Assembly: GCF_963678635.1 (NCBI RefSeq)
Contig: NC_087065.1
Location: forward strand, 42,409,430-42,473,429
Direction of reading: 5' to 3'
Source of the DNA: Symsagittifera roscoffensis
Taxonomy: Eukaryota > Xenacoelomorpha > Acoela > Convolutidae
Length of the DNA: 64,000 nt
Part shown: piece by piece, positions 1-10,570 of the stretch
How the letters are laid out: the number at the start of each line of letters is the position of its first letter
How positions within the stretch are numbered: the stretch's first letter is position 1
Position numbers and translations under genes: made by a program
The notes under the pieces: model-generated
Database searches by the model: none
The model's input: the letters and a program-made list of their open reading frames with translations, nothing else
What the model was told of the DNA's origin: nothing

Positions 1-229
1 ATTTAATTTTTTTTTCATTAGTTAACTTCATCTTTGAGTTCAATCTTGTAGTTTGTTGTCCTTCTGTTCCGTAGTCAACGAGAATCTTAGGGGTCTTGCG
101 AGGATCCTCTCGTTTAGTATAGGGCGCGGCTACTTGAATTGATTTTAGTTTGATTCCGTCAATCGACACTTCATTTTTTTTTGCTCTTAAAAACAAAAAA
201 CAAACATTTCAAAACGGAGCTTGATCTCG

Positions 230-1174
230 GTCAGAAGCTAAACAAAATTTATCTTGCCAGGAAAGAGTTGAAAACGAATAGTTTCGAACACCATGCCAAA
301 AATACGGAATAGATAAGTGCGAATGATAGACCAGCTAAAATTGAAACGTACATCGAAAAATCTAGATTTGCTTACAAAAAATTATAGATAAAAATGATGA
401 GCTTAAATCTTTGTCTATGCGCAGCAACAACGCTGCTGAAATGATAATTCAACTTGAGTTTTACCTAGGATCTATCACTGCAAAAATGATGATGTATTAG
501 GTCTAGCTAAAAATTACTTTCAAATTAAAACTCAAGAGGACCAGATAGCAACAGCAAGAACCCCGACGCCAAGCGAATCCGTCCGTTCCAAGAAACCCCT
601 TTCATAGCGTTCTAAGATTGCATCAATGACTTCGAGTGATTGTCGAAGAGAGGCAGCCCTTGCAAAAAATAGACGCTAGGTAATTGAACGCCAGGCAGAT
701 GCTAAGCTTCGTTTGAGAAAGCAAGAGATCCAGATTCAGTCGATGAAGGGTCAACTTGAACTTGATGTGGTTGTAGAGGAAAGCCGTCAAAAGTTAGCCG
801 AAGCAACTATTGAAGAGGCTGAAAATCTGGAAGATGCCCCTGAAATCTGGGGACTTCATCGTAGCAGGTCGAAATTGGCAATGGCCGTTCAGGAGAACCA
901 AACGGAGGAAGACCGGACAAGAAGTTGGGTGAACACTCAATTCGCAGCTCAGGAAGTAGTTCAGACCGTGGCGCCAGTCCAAAGTGTCAACCTGGAACCT
1001 GCTTCCGAGTTCTTGTCGTTTTTAAGTATTGAACCGCCTTTCAGTAGAAATCTGACGATGATTCATAACTATCAACCAAGTGCTAACTATTTCGAAACCA
1101 CGTGTACAAACTCACAGAGTGTTAACGTCCTCATACATCAAATACAAGTGTCAGCTTGCCAAATCCAAACGTAA
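230..1174 (+). pseudogene. BEL/Pao gag N-terminal leader, decayed
   Basis: The piece at 713-1174 is an open stretch rich in Lys, Glu and Gln (LRKQEIQIQSMKGQLELD, then VVEESRQKLAEATIEEAE), a charged helical leader typical of this superfamily's gag. Gag-like codons continue upstream to about 230 in changing frames with stops (for example KLNKIYLARKELK near 240-275 and the coding-like run at 620-712). The reading frame changes before the next gag segment at about 1,156. It would have encoded the N-terminal part of the structural polyprotein. Confidence 0.65.
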
Positions 1175-2238
1175 ATAGTACGTATGAGCCACAGGAACAG
1201 CTACCTTTGACCAAATTTTATAGCTACAACCCTTTGATGCAGAGTAGTTTTCATCAGTCTAATATCCCGACGAGCTCAATGCCCATTGCTCAACAAACTT
1301 TTTTCCCAAATACTTCTGCAAGTTTTATGTACCAACAGCTTTTACCCACTAACGTTGGTCCTCTTAATCCTCCAACAGTCACATTCCCCCCTAACTCATA
1401 TTATGTCACACAGCCATCGAATGTTCAACCGTTCTCTAGCGGAGCAATAACTTTTTATGTCGGTAATCCTAATGCTGTAGACGCCGCTATCTATTCGAAA
1501 CCGCTGATGGCGCCATATACAAGTCAGAACAAACGATCGGGACTATTTACGTCTTCGGGCAGTAAACCAATCACTAATCAAGATCTAGCTGAAATCTTGA
1601 CAATGAGCCAGAAAGGTCCCTTGCCTGAGTGGAAATTGTCATCTTTCGAAGGAAATCCATTGCAGTGGCCTGAATGGTTTGGTCAAGTCAAAAGCGCAAT
1701 CGATGCAAAAGTTTTAAGTGATTTTGTCAAACTGAAATATCTCAAAACCCTCATTTCAGGCAAAGCGAAGAATGCAATTGCCGAATTCGTTTACAGTGGA
1801 ATGTTCTACAAGGACGCTTTGAAAACTGTGGAGAGGAAATTTGGACAACCACAGACGATTGTGGCGGCTTATCTTGAAAAACTTTCGAACTTTCCCCCTC
1901 TCAAAATGCACAATTCAGAACTTATCAGTTTTGCTTCCTGTATATCATGTCTTGTCGCTGTTTTAAAATCGTTAGAATATGAGTACGACTTGAAGAGTAC
2001 ATCCGTTTTGAATCAAGTTATTTCAAAATTGCCTCCAAATATGAAAGAGTCGTGGTCTCTCCACTCTGTAAAGAAATGTTGGAGACAGCCAACCGTTTTA
2101 GTTTTTGATGATTGGCTCCGCAACAAGGCTGAGGCACATGAACTTATGCGTGTGAGTCAGAATAAGTCACGACCTGAGGAGACTCCAGAGACTGGTTTCC
2201 ATAAACCACCTACAAAAGCTTTTTGCTTCAAAAGTTGA
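1156..2238 (+). pseudogene. BEL/Pao gag, DUF1759-like domain
   Basis: An open frame of 360 codons. Its first ~160 residues are a Pro/Asn/Gln/Ser-rich linker. From about residue 155 it matches the pattern of the DUF1759 gag domain: LPEWKLSSFEGNPLQWPEW, then LKYLKTLISGKAKNAI and later DWLRNKAEAHELMR. The domain is thought to form the capsid-like core of BEL/Pao particles. The frame ends at 2,238 and the following zinc-knuckle and protease region is in another frame, so gag and pol are separated here by mutation or by a frameshift. Confidence 0.85.
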
Positions 2239-2299
2239 AAAACCGTTTTATGCTCCGTGCCTCCAGTACAGGGGCAAACACCCACTCTGGAGTTGTTCT

Positions 2300-3169
2300 G
2301 TGTTTAAGGAAAACACCCCAACTCAACGAGCTCAATTCTCCGCGCAAGATAAGTTGTGTTTTGCTTTCTTGCAACTTGACCACATGTTCCGAAAATGCCC
2401 TAAAGCCCGCAAATGCACTAATTCTGGTTGTGAAAGCACCCATAATGTCTTGTTGCATGGTGCTGAGAAAGTTTTCAGCGTTAGGCCTGCAAACAAAGAG
2501 TCAAGCATTAGCAACAACACAAGCCATTCAAATTCAAACAATACCGCCCCGCCGAACCGGAATAAACCGCAAACTTCGTCATCGATTGTAGCCGGGTCGC
2601 CGTCTTACAAGAAACTAACGGGACTCCTTCCCGTACTTCGATTGGAAATAAGTTCACACACAGACGTGACCACTGCTCTTGTAATGTACGATTCTTGTTG
2701 TACCCACTCATGGGTCTCGGCGGACCTAGCACAGCGTTTAAATTTAACTGGCCAAAAGCTAGATATTTTGGTAAACGGCTTCAATTCGACGGAATCCGTT
2801 CCCATGCAACAAGTCGAAGTGAATGTGTTTGCCAAATTCGACCACCACGAATACTCGTTTAGGGTTACGCCGTTTGTCAAAGACAGTTCGAGCGTTGGTT
2901 CCGAAACCATTGACGTTCCCATTCTCCAAGACAGGTTTCCACATCTTCAGCCAATTAAATCAATTGTCTACAACTATTCCGACGTCGAGATGATATTGGG
3001 GCAGGATGTTTTTCATGCAATCAAGCCTCTCGTTTACTTCCAAGGAGGAAATCAAAATGTTCCTGTCGCTGTCCGTATGCCCATTGGCTGGGTTCTCAGT
3101 GGCCCACTTCCATCACCAATTGGTGTTCGAGCCACCACTTTCAAGTGCAATGTTGAAGACGTGACCTAA
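2300..3169 (+). pseudogene. BEL/Pao zinc knuckle and aspartic protease (DUF1758-like)
   Basis: The 289-codon frame starts with a Cys/His-rich knuckle (FRKCPKARKCTNSGC then HNVLLHG), followed at about residues 105-280 by the retropepsin-like DUF1758 domain: LPVLRLEISS, ALVMYDSCCTHSWVS, LGQDVFHAIKP and GWVLSGPLP. The catalytic Asp is in MYDSCC, where D-[ST]-G is usual, so the flap-side Gly is replaced by Cys. Activity is doubtful. The frame stops inside the telomere-like sequence at 3,165-3,184, exactly where reverse transcriptase should follow. Confidence 0.85.
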
Positions 3170-3184
3170 CCTTAACCCTAACCC
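3165..3184. repeat. Telomere-like CCTAAC hexamers at the RT deletion scar
   Basis: Three near-perfect hexamers in a row (CCTAAC, CTTAAC, CCTAAC, then CC) match the complement of the common animal telomere repeat TTAGGG, with one mismatch. The stretch sits between the end of the protease frame and the thumb of reverse transcriptase, at the point where the RT core has been lost. It could be chance, since it is only 20 bases. Confidence 0.5.
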
Positions 3185-3249
3185 GTATCCAATTTTTCCT
3201 TGAAACTAAATCCCCCTAATACCAGCACTAACAACCGTAAGGAAATTCT

Positions 3250-4962
3250 TACCGATGCGATTAATCCGGAAACCGCATCGCATGTTCTCGGTCTCAAATG
3301 GGACCACGTTACCGATACGTTGATTGTGAGCAGAGGAGTTAACCGCGAACTCAAAGACTCTGTTACACAGTGATCGGTTCTTAGTTTTGGGTCCTCCGTG
3401 TTCGACCCCATAGATTTTGTCGCCCGTATACCGTACGCGCACGTTTGCTACTGAAAGATATCTGGAGATTGAGTGGCCAACAGTGGGACGATCCACTGCC
3501 AAATGAGTTGTGCTGCAGATTCACTGAATGGCACTTCGGCTTGCCAGTTTTAGGGCAGCTCAAAATACCTCGTTGCTATTTTGACTTCCCAGTAGATGAG
3601 GTTGAGCTGCACATGTTCGGTGATAGCTCATTGGACGTTTTCTGTTCTGTAGCATTCTTTAGAGCTCAGAAAGACGCCTACTCCAAATGTCAACAAGCGT
3701 TTTTCTTCGGTCAAGCAAGAGTAGCCCCGACGAAGATGCTTTCAATTCCGAAGTTGGAACTTCAAGCTGCGCTTCTTGCTAGTCGCCTGAAGGATGATAT
3801 CGAGAAAGCTCTGACACTGAGTATTTCCAAAGAGTTCATGTGGACTGACAGCACAACAGTCCTTCAGTGGTTGAACTCGACAAGCAGACAGCCCGTTTTC
3901 GTAGCCAATCGAGTAGCCGAGATTTTGGAGTCAACATCAATTGACCAATGGTTCCATGTTTTGAGTGGAGACAACCCCGCTGACACCGTAACTAGAGGTA
4001 TTACTGCTGATTCCGTCAAGCAAAGCAGTTGGCTGAACGGTCCTTCCTTTTTGAAAACTTCTGAGAAGCCTTTCAATTCAAATAGGGAAGTTACTGAGAA
4101 GTTTCGCCGGAATGGTCTGGTCTACGATCTGAATGAGGGTTTAGAGGTCTCTTCCATTTTTCCGTGCACTGCAGTTTCGACTGACTTTGCCTTCCCTTGG
4201 GAAGAGTATAGCTCGTTTTCCAAGATAAAGCGGCTGGTCGCATATATGTTGAGACTCTCACCTAAGCATAAACATTTCAGATCGCCAGATAAGGCCATAA
4301 CTGATCCAGCAGAACTTGTCAATGCAGAGGAAAAACTTTTGCAACTTTCGCAGTTAGAGTCATTCACAGCTGAAATTAAACAATTAGCAGCTGGAAAATA
4401 TGTGAAAACATCGAGCCGTATATCATTGTATTCGCCTTTTATCGGACCGAACGGTTTAATTAGATCTACCGGCCGTATCCAACGTCTCTCCGCAACCGCA
4501 TTTGAAACTCACCATTCAATAATTTTGGATAGCCGCAATCGCCTAATCCGATTGTTTCTCCGTTTTTATCACATCAAGCACGAATATCAGTCCGTCGACT
4601 ACCTTCGTTCCGTAATTCATCAGCAATTTGTTGTACTACACTTGAGATCTGCACTAAAAGCTATTGAAACACATTGCGTATGCTGTAGAAAGAGTAAAGC
4701 GGAAACCGTTACTCCAATGATGTCTGACCTTCCCTTAGAGCGTCTAGGTTACCGCCAGCCACCGTTCTCGAACTGCGGCGTTGATTGTTTTGGACCGGTT
4801 CTTGTAACCATTCGTCGATCTTCCGAGAAACGCTGGGTTTTTCTATTTACTGGCTGTACGACTCGCGCAATTCACATTGAGTTGGTTCCATCCATGGACA
4901 CAATTTCATGTGTGATGGCTATGGCGAGCGCTTTTTTTCTAGGCGAGGAACACCCTCAATAA
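3250..4962 (+). pseudogene. BEL/Pao pol: RT thumb, RNase H, integrase zinc finger and core start
   Basis: RT-thumb residues (ASHVLGLKWDHVTDTL, VFDPIDFVA) occur at about 3,250-3,440 with a stop at 3,370. The long frame 3,445-4,962 then carries RNase H with its acidic residues (MFGDSS, IPKLELQAALLA, MWTDSTTVLQW, NPADTVTRG), an HHCC zinc-binding segment (FYHIKHEY ... HCVCCRKSK) and the first integrase Asp in GVDCFGP. It ends early because of a frame change at the T run 4,931-4,938. Together these would copy and insert the element, but without the RT palm it cannot be autonomous. Confidence 0.9.
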
Positions 4963-5613
4963 TTTGGTCGGACAACGGAACGAACTTTGTAGGAGCCGAA
5001 AAAGAGCTTCTCCTGTGCATCAAAAATTAGAATACAGAAGCTCCACTGTCGCTCGTACACAAAGGCATTAAGTGGAAGTATAATCCACCAAGTGCACCAC
5101 ATCAAGGTGGAGCATGGGAGCGAATGATGCGCAGTTGTAAGCGCTTCTTGTAAGCGTGTGTAAGGGTCAAGAAAGTTGACTGACGAGATTTTGAACACAA
5201 CCATGTGCCTAGTTGAAGGTTCACTAAACGCCCGTCCGCTCACTCCCGTTTCTGACGACCGATATAGTCTTGAGGCATTGACGCCGAATCATTTCCTTTT
5301 AGGTCAGCACAGTCTAACGTTCCCGACTCTAAGGTCGAGTGAGAACTATTCTCACTCTAAACGCTATGCCCGTGCGCAGTCGTACGCAAATGCAATTTGG
5401 CAGCGATGGTTAAAAGAGTACGTCCCGACACTCAATAAAAGAGTTAAGTGGCATGCTCCTCCCGAAAATTCTTTGAAAACGGGAGATTTGCTGTGGTTAG
5501 TTGAAACGACTAGCCCTAGGGGCCACTACCCACTAGCACGCATAATGTCGCTAAACTACGACAAAGACAACACCGCACGCTCCGCAAACCTAAGGACTGT
5601 TTCCGGAAACTAG
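4938..5613 (+). pseudogene. BEL/Pao integrase core end and C-terminal domain
   Basis: Past the T-run frameshift another frame carries the second catalytic Asp ([13 protein letters not shown], about 4,955-4,993), and after a stop near 5,026 the PPSAPHQGGAWERMM segment with the catalytic Glu (about 5,088-5,132). The open frame 5,176-5,613 is the DUF5641-like tail (LTPNHFLLG, LKTGDLLWLVE, HYPLARI), which ends BEL/Pao pol. All three D,D,E residues are therefore visible but split over frames and stops. Confidence 0.85.
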
Positions 5614-6335
5614 ACTCGGCCGCTCGTTAAGCTCGTTCCGGTTCTCGTTCTTTCGGGGGTGGAGGAAGTTAAGGCTACATAGCATTAAAGTTGAAAGTAT
5701 GAAAGCTAGTATAGTATAAATCTAGTATAGTCGCTTGGCAGTAACAGCTGTATAGCCCAGCGTATACATAGTGCGTTCCGGGGAGTTCGGCGTGGGTTCG
5801 ATTCTCACCTACGTCGATCCTATTTGAGCCGAACCTGACAGAACATGAAATGCCAATATTTTAATCGGTTCAAAATTGGTTTGCAATTGAGTTTCTGTTA
5901 ATTCAACCGCGTGAAAAGAAATTGATATCATAGAAAAAAATCATAAATCAGCGCATGATCAACCCCGCTATTTTGGCTTGATACGTTTAATGTCACAATA
6001 TTTCGAGCATATTTCGTGAGTTTAAAACCGATTCTGTTTTGTTTCAACTGTATAAATTGAGCAGAATATTTTGGTGCCGCGACTCGGGAAGATAATTTTA
6101 CGAGTGAAGTGGCTTTTGCGACAATATTCATTTCAAAAATGATAAATTCGGTCATTTAGGTTCTTGATACCTTCTTGTGGACTGAAAATTATGGCCAAGG
6201 TGCTATTTCAACTAGTGTAAGTTAGTTTTTTAAGTTCTATCAAGAACTTATAGATTGGGTATGGTTCCATGATAGGGATGTAGGAGCCGTAGGGCTGATT
6301 CTATGACATTAATTACAAGTTTAAAAAAGTATTTT
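5614..6335. other. Non-coding flank of the BEL/Pao copy, with a tRNA-like B box
   Basis: No gene is seen. At 5,786-5,812 there is a possible T-arm (GTGGGTTCGATTCTCAC, with five base pairs including one G-T) resembling the internal RNA polymerase III B box. I could not find a matching acceptor stem or a convincing anticodon arm upstream, so I do not call a tRNA gene; a SINE head is possible. The rest is AT-rich and featureless. Confidence 0.3.
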
Positions 6336-6339
6336 ATGA

Positions 6340-7300
6340 CAAACGCCCCTTTTTGATGAAAATGGTTGTTTCGAGACACACAGATCGTTTTTTTTTGTGG
6401 AAACAGATGTTTACAATTGTACCCCCTCCTAAAGATCTTAAATGAGTTTTATTGACTGGAATTCCTATCTCTAGTTGCTTTTTTGAAGGTATTTCCTTGT
6501 GATAGCTATAAACGTCCAACTGCTCATGTTTGGTCTTTCCTCTCAAAAATTATTTTAAGCGGTTGCGTTTATTCATGCTTGTGGTATAGATTCTGTAAGA
6601 CCTAGGTTTCTTTTGTACTTTCTTTCTTTCGTTCAGTTCAGCTTAGCTCCCATCGCGGCAGTATTCATTTCAAAAATTAGATAACGATCCGTTATCATCG
6701 AGGTTTTCAATACCTTTTTGTGGACTGATGGTGCTTCAATGTCTCTTTTCGAATGAGTAGTTGCCGCCGCTGTCGCCGACCAAGTTTGAGAAAAGTTTGG
6801 TATGACCACGGTTCACGAGTGGTCTCATATCGCTTGTGACGATAACCCACCTGTCTCCGGATCCCGCGGTATTTTGACCAAGAGTTTGACAAAAGTTACG
6901 ACTTTGGACCTAATCTTCTAATGAATGATTGGCCTATTAACATTTTTTTTGGACGTCATTCATGAAACCCGACTTCAGAATTGGGCTGATAATAATTGAA
7001 CTCACTATCCGGAATGCGACTTTATCTTTCGTTTCACCTGCCGTATCAGGCGCTTATCAGAAAATGTTGTCGATGTGGATTGTGGATTTTTAACCTTTAA
7101 CACGAAATGCTGTGGGTTTGTCTTTTAATTCTCTAAGTGGTCTATCGGATACAAGCATAAAAGGTTTGCGCATTTTTTCCCTAGTGTTAGAACCCCTTCT
7201 GTCCTTTGGTAGGATAATGGACTACGATAATGCAGTAAAAGAGATGATCCACTGCATTCGTGAGTGGGTGAGTGATACCAGCGTACACCATCTCACCTGA
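6340..7300. repeat. Diverged ~1 kb duplicate, copy 1 (partner 7,490-8,660)
   Basis: Matches in the same order to copy 2: ACACAGATCGTTTTTT (near 6,380 and 7,495), AAACGTCCAACTG (6,507 and 7,989), TTGGTATAGA-type and GTAAGAC words (6,580-6,600 and 8,060-8,090), ATAACGATCCGTTATCATCG (6,682 and 8,167), TCATRTCGCTTG (near 6,825 and 8,308) and TTGGACGTCA (6,949 and 8,425). No coding frame survives in either copy. It is an old local duplication or two copies of an unknown repeat. Confidence 0.75.
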
Positions 7301-7489
7301 TTCACACGAAAAAACAACACGGCACATGCATTTCAAACTAGTTTGAATTAATTTTTAGTTTGAATTAATTTTAGTTTGAATTAAAAACAGGTGTATGTAA
7401 CCATAGGGATGGCTCCATGGCATGAATAAAAATTTGAGATTTTAAATTAGGACAAAAATTATCAATTTTTTGTGAGAAGGGTTGTTACG

Positions 7490-8660
7490 AGAAACACAGA
7501 TCGTTTTTTCAGGAAACTATTAGAAGTTTTACCAGTTGCTTACATTTGGACCTACTACTAAAGATCTTACAATATTTTATGGGGCGCACAAACAATTCGG
7601 CCAATTTAAAATTCAGACAATTCAGCCAAAAATATATAGACAATTCAGCCTGAGACAATTCAGCTTGAGACAATTCAGCGAGTTTTACATAACGCTAGAT
7701 TCGAGAGAAAAAAAATCGGAATTGGAGTTATTTCTCGGTTTAAGGTCACCGGTGGTTAACTGGCTCTAAATTTCGTATAAAGTCCTACCCTCTGTTGGCT
7801 AGCTTGCAACACGTTGGCGCGACTGCGGCAGTCACAATTATTGGCTGAATTGTCTGCATACTTTTGGCTGAATTGTATGAACTTCAAATCGGCTGAATTG
7901 TCTTTGGCCGAATTTTCTGGACGCGGTTTATGGATTGGAATTCCAGTCTTCACTCGCTTTTTCTCGAAGTTAATTACAATGTTAAAAACAAAAACGTCCA
8001 ACTGATCATGCTCGGTCACCCTTCTCCAGAGATAAATCTTTTGTGCGGTTTTTTTTCGTGCTCTTGGTATAGAGTACAGACTGTAAGACTAAGGTGTCTT
8101 CCGTCCTTCGTTTTATTGTCCAAACTATTTATAGTGACCATCGCGGCAATCTCCAATTAAATTGTTATAACGATCCGTTATCATCGCGCCATCGAATTTC
8201 TCAACAACATGTGGTCTGGTAGCAATACGGTGCTTCTATGGCTCATCTCAAACCGAAAACTCTCCGTCGCCAACCAAATGTCAGAAAAATTCAAGGTGAT
8301 CACCGTCTCATGTCGCTTGGTACGATAACCCAGCTCTTTCCGGATTGCGACCGAGAATTTGCATGAAATTAGTTGCGTCATCGGACTCGATTTTCTGACA
8401 AATGACTGGCCTTTCAAAAAAATTTTGGACGTCAGTTGTAAAACCCATTTTCACCGTAACGTCATTCGAAATCATTCATTGTTTGGCTAGCGTTTAGCTC
8501 GTTATGCTTGCTCATTCTGTTTTTTTTGTATTAGCAACGGTCACTGACCAGTCACAAAATTGTATCGTTGCTTATCATCCCTTAATTGTTGATATTCCAC
8601 ATTCACGCGGAATGCTGATGGTGCGTCTGTTAATTCCCTAGTTGTCTAGTTCCATTGTGG
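7490..8660. repeat. Diverged ~1 kb duplicate, copy 2 (partner 6,340-7,300)
   Basis: Collinear with 6,340-7,300 except for an inserted inverted-repeat element at 7,583-7,926. The end of copy 1 (GATAATGCAG ... GATGATCCACTGCATTCGTGA, 7,228-7,262) is also found at 10,498-10,534, beyond the minisatellite. The sequence has therefore been copied or split more than once in this tract. Confidence 0.7.
7583..7926. mobile_element. Small inverted-repeat (MITE-like) element made of ACAATTCAGCC words
   Basis: The left arm carries direct copies of ACAATTCAGCC or close variants (near 7,590, 7,618, 7,641, 7,655 and 7,670). The right arm carries the reverse complement GGCTGAATTGT (near 7,842, 7,868, 7,892 and a degenerate copy at 7,905). 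It interrupts sequence that is continuous in the older duplicate at 6,430-6,470, and TTTATGG flanks it on both sides (7,576-7,582 and 7,927-7,933) as a possible target duplication. It encodes nothing. Its superfamily is unknown. Confidence 0.65.
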
Positions 8661-8790
8661 TTTGCTGTACTAAAGTCTCTTTCGTTAATTGGGACCAATG
8701 AAAGCATTTCCGCACTATGTCATGAGTAATCGGCCGCATAAAGATATTGAACAACTTTTCTCTTGTCATAAGTTGCATGCCCGGGTTGAG

Positions 8791-10030
8791 GTCCGCGACT
8801 TAAGAAAAGACTTTGTAAGTCGCGCTGCATACCGTTTTCAGACTGGATTTCGCAGTCGCGCCGCGTGCTTAAGTCGCGCCGTCAGTCTTTTCTTAAGTCG
8901 CGCCATCAGTCTTTTCTTAAGTCGCGCCGTCAGTCTGTTCTTAAGTCGCGCCGTCAGTCTTTTCTTAAGTCGTGCCGCTAAAGTCTTTTGTTAAGTCGCG
9001 CCGTCAGTCTTTTTTTAAGTCGCGCCGCTTAAGTCTTTTCTTAAGTCGCGCCGCTGAAGTGTTTTTTTTTAAATCACGCCGCTTAAATCTTTTCTTAAGT
9101 CGCGCCGTCAGTCTTTTCTTAAGTCGCGCCGTCAGTTTTTTCTTAAGTCGCGCCGTCAGTCTTTTCTTAAGTCGCGCCGCTTAAGTCTTATCTTAAGTCG
9201 AGCCGTCAGTCTTTTCTTAAATCGCGCCGTCAGTCTTTTCTTAAGTCTCGCCGTCAATCTTTTTTTAAGTCGCGTCGTCAGTCTTTTCTTAAGTAGCGCC
9301 GTCAGTCTTTTCTTAAGTCGCGCCGCTTAAGTCTTATCTTAAGTCGAGCCGTCAGTCTTTTCTTAAATCGCGCCGTCAGTCTTTTCTTAAGTCGCACCGT
9401 CAGTCTTATCGTAAGTCGCGCCGCTTAAGTCTTGTCTTAAGTCGAGCCGTCAGTCATTTCTTATGTCGCGCCGCTTAAGTCTTATCTTAAGTCGAGCCGT
9501 CAGTCTTTTCCTAAATCGCGCCGTCAGTCTTTTCTTAAGTCGCGCCGTCAGTCTTTTCTTAAGTCGCGTCGTCAGTCTTTTCTTAAGTAGCGCCGTCAGT
9601 CTTTTCTTAAGTCGCGCCGCTTAAGTCTTATCTTAAGTCGAGCCGTCGGTCTTTTCTTAAATCGGGCCGTCAGTCTTTTCTTAAGTCGCGTCGTCAGTCT
9701 TTTCTTAAGTAGCGCCGTCAGCCTTTTCTTAAGTCGCGCCGCTTAAGTCTTATCATAAGTCGAGCCGTCAGTCTTTTCTTAAATCGCGCCGTCAGTCTTT
9801 TCTTAAGTCGCGCCGTCAGTTTTTTCTTAAGTCGCGCCGTCAGTCTTTTCTTAAGTCGCGCTGCTTAAGTCTTATCATAAGTCGAGCCGTCAGTCTTTTC
9901 TTAAATCGCGCCGTCAGTCTTTTCTTAAGTCGCGCCGTCAGTTTTTTCTTAAGTCGCGCCGTCAGTTTTTTCTTACGTCGCGCCGCTTAAGTCTTATCTT
10001 AAGTCGAGCCGTCAGTCTTTTCTTAAGTCC
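8791..10030. repeat. Minisatellite, ~24 bp unit TCTTAAGTCGCGCCGTCAGTCTTT
   Basis: About fifty units of 24 bp or slightly variant length fill this stretch. Variants include CGCGCCGCTTAAGTCTTAT, GTCGAGCCG and AAATCGCGCC. These variants recur in a fixed order (AAGTAGCGCC, then CGCGCCGCTTAAGTCTTAT, then GTCGAGCC, then AAATCG) starting near 9,292, 9,592 and 9,712, which shows higher-order repeats. Because 24 is a multiple of three, some frames stay open by chance. The first unit, near 8,791-8,812, is inverted relative to the rest. Confidence 0.95.
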
Positions 10031-10044
10031 GAGTGTATCTTAAT

Positions 10045-10570
10045 TCCAATCGAATAATTTTCGGGAAAAGAAAATATTGAAAACCTATACATTTTGGACA
10101 ATATCAAAGTGGTAAGTTTTGAGTCGTACGAAATTTATACGACCAATTAGCCTCAATTTAATTTGGAACAATTTTGTTGTGCGGGATAACTCGCCACGCA
10201 AAGATAATTCGTGTTACGCTCGCAGAACTATGAATGAACTCTTCAAAGCGCGCATAATTTAGTCCAGAACATGGCAAATTTGGCAATTTTCAAACCCCCA
10301 GAACTTTAGAAAAAATGATGGGAGGTGAAATATCTCTTTACATTTGAACTCAGGAAGTCGATGTCTTTAATGGGGTTTAAAAAAATTTTGTTGAAAATTA
10401 TTATTTCGATCGGTGAAAATTGACTGAATAAAAAAAACTATACCGAGCATAAATATTCCGTTTTCTTCGAAAGTCGGAACAAAAATGGTCGTAACTTGAT
10501 AATGCAGAAGTAAAGATGATCCACTGCATTCGTGAATGGAGCAAGCGTGCACCGTCTCTCACAAAGGAAA
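10045..10570. repeat. Interspersed repeat, also at 44,785-45,225 and 52,135-52,550
   Basis: Blocks such as CCTATACATTTTGGA, ACGACCAATTAGC, GTGTTACGCTC, AGCGCGCATAATTTAGTCC and ATAAATATTCCGTTTTCTTC occur in the same order in the three places, with a more diverged copy at about 39,390-39,700. No coding frame is visible. At 10,498-10,560 it runs into the GATAATGCAG...CACTGCATTCGTGA sequence shared with 7,228-7,262. Confidence 0.8.

Larger units (their letters stand above)
230..5613 (+). mobile_element. BEL/Pao LTR retrotransposon, internally deleted and frameshifted
   Basis: Translation gives, in order, a BEL/Pao-type gag (coiled-coil leader, DUF1759-like domain), a zinc knuckle, a DUF1758-like aspartic protease, the thumb end of reverse transcriptase, RNase H, an HHCC zinc finger, an integrase core and the DUF5641-like integrase tail. 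The order and domain set are those of BEL/Pao. The reverse transcriptase palm and fingers are absent between 3,170 and about 3,250. Several stops and frame changes show that it is dead. I could not find matching long terminal repeats on either side, so the true ends are uncertain; the 5' limit is where gag-like codons begin. Confidence 0.9.

Noticed and set aside
1-230. 5' LTR of the BEL/Pao copy
   Set aside because: I could not find a matching sequence after 5,613, nor a primer-binding site, so no LTR is claimed.
5733-5820. Possible tRNA gene after the BEL/Pao copy
   Set aside because: Only the T-arm is good; no acceptor stem or anticodon arm pairs properly.
8689-9184. Open frames of 101 and 70 codons reading LSRAVSLF repeats
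   Set aside because: They come from the 24-base minisatellite, whose length is a multiple of three; the frame is open by repetition and the same array continues non-coding.
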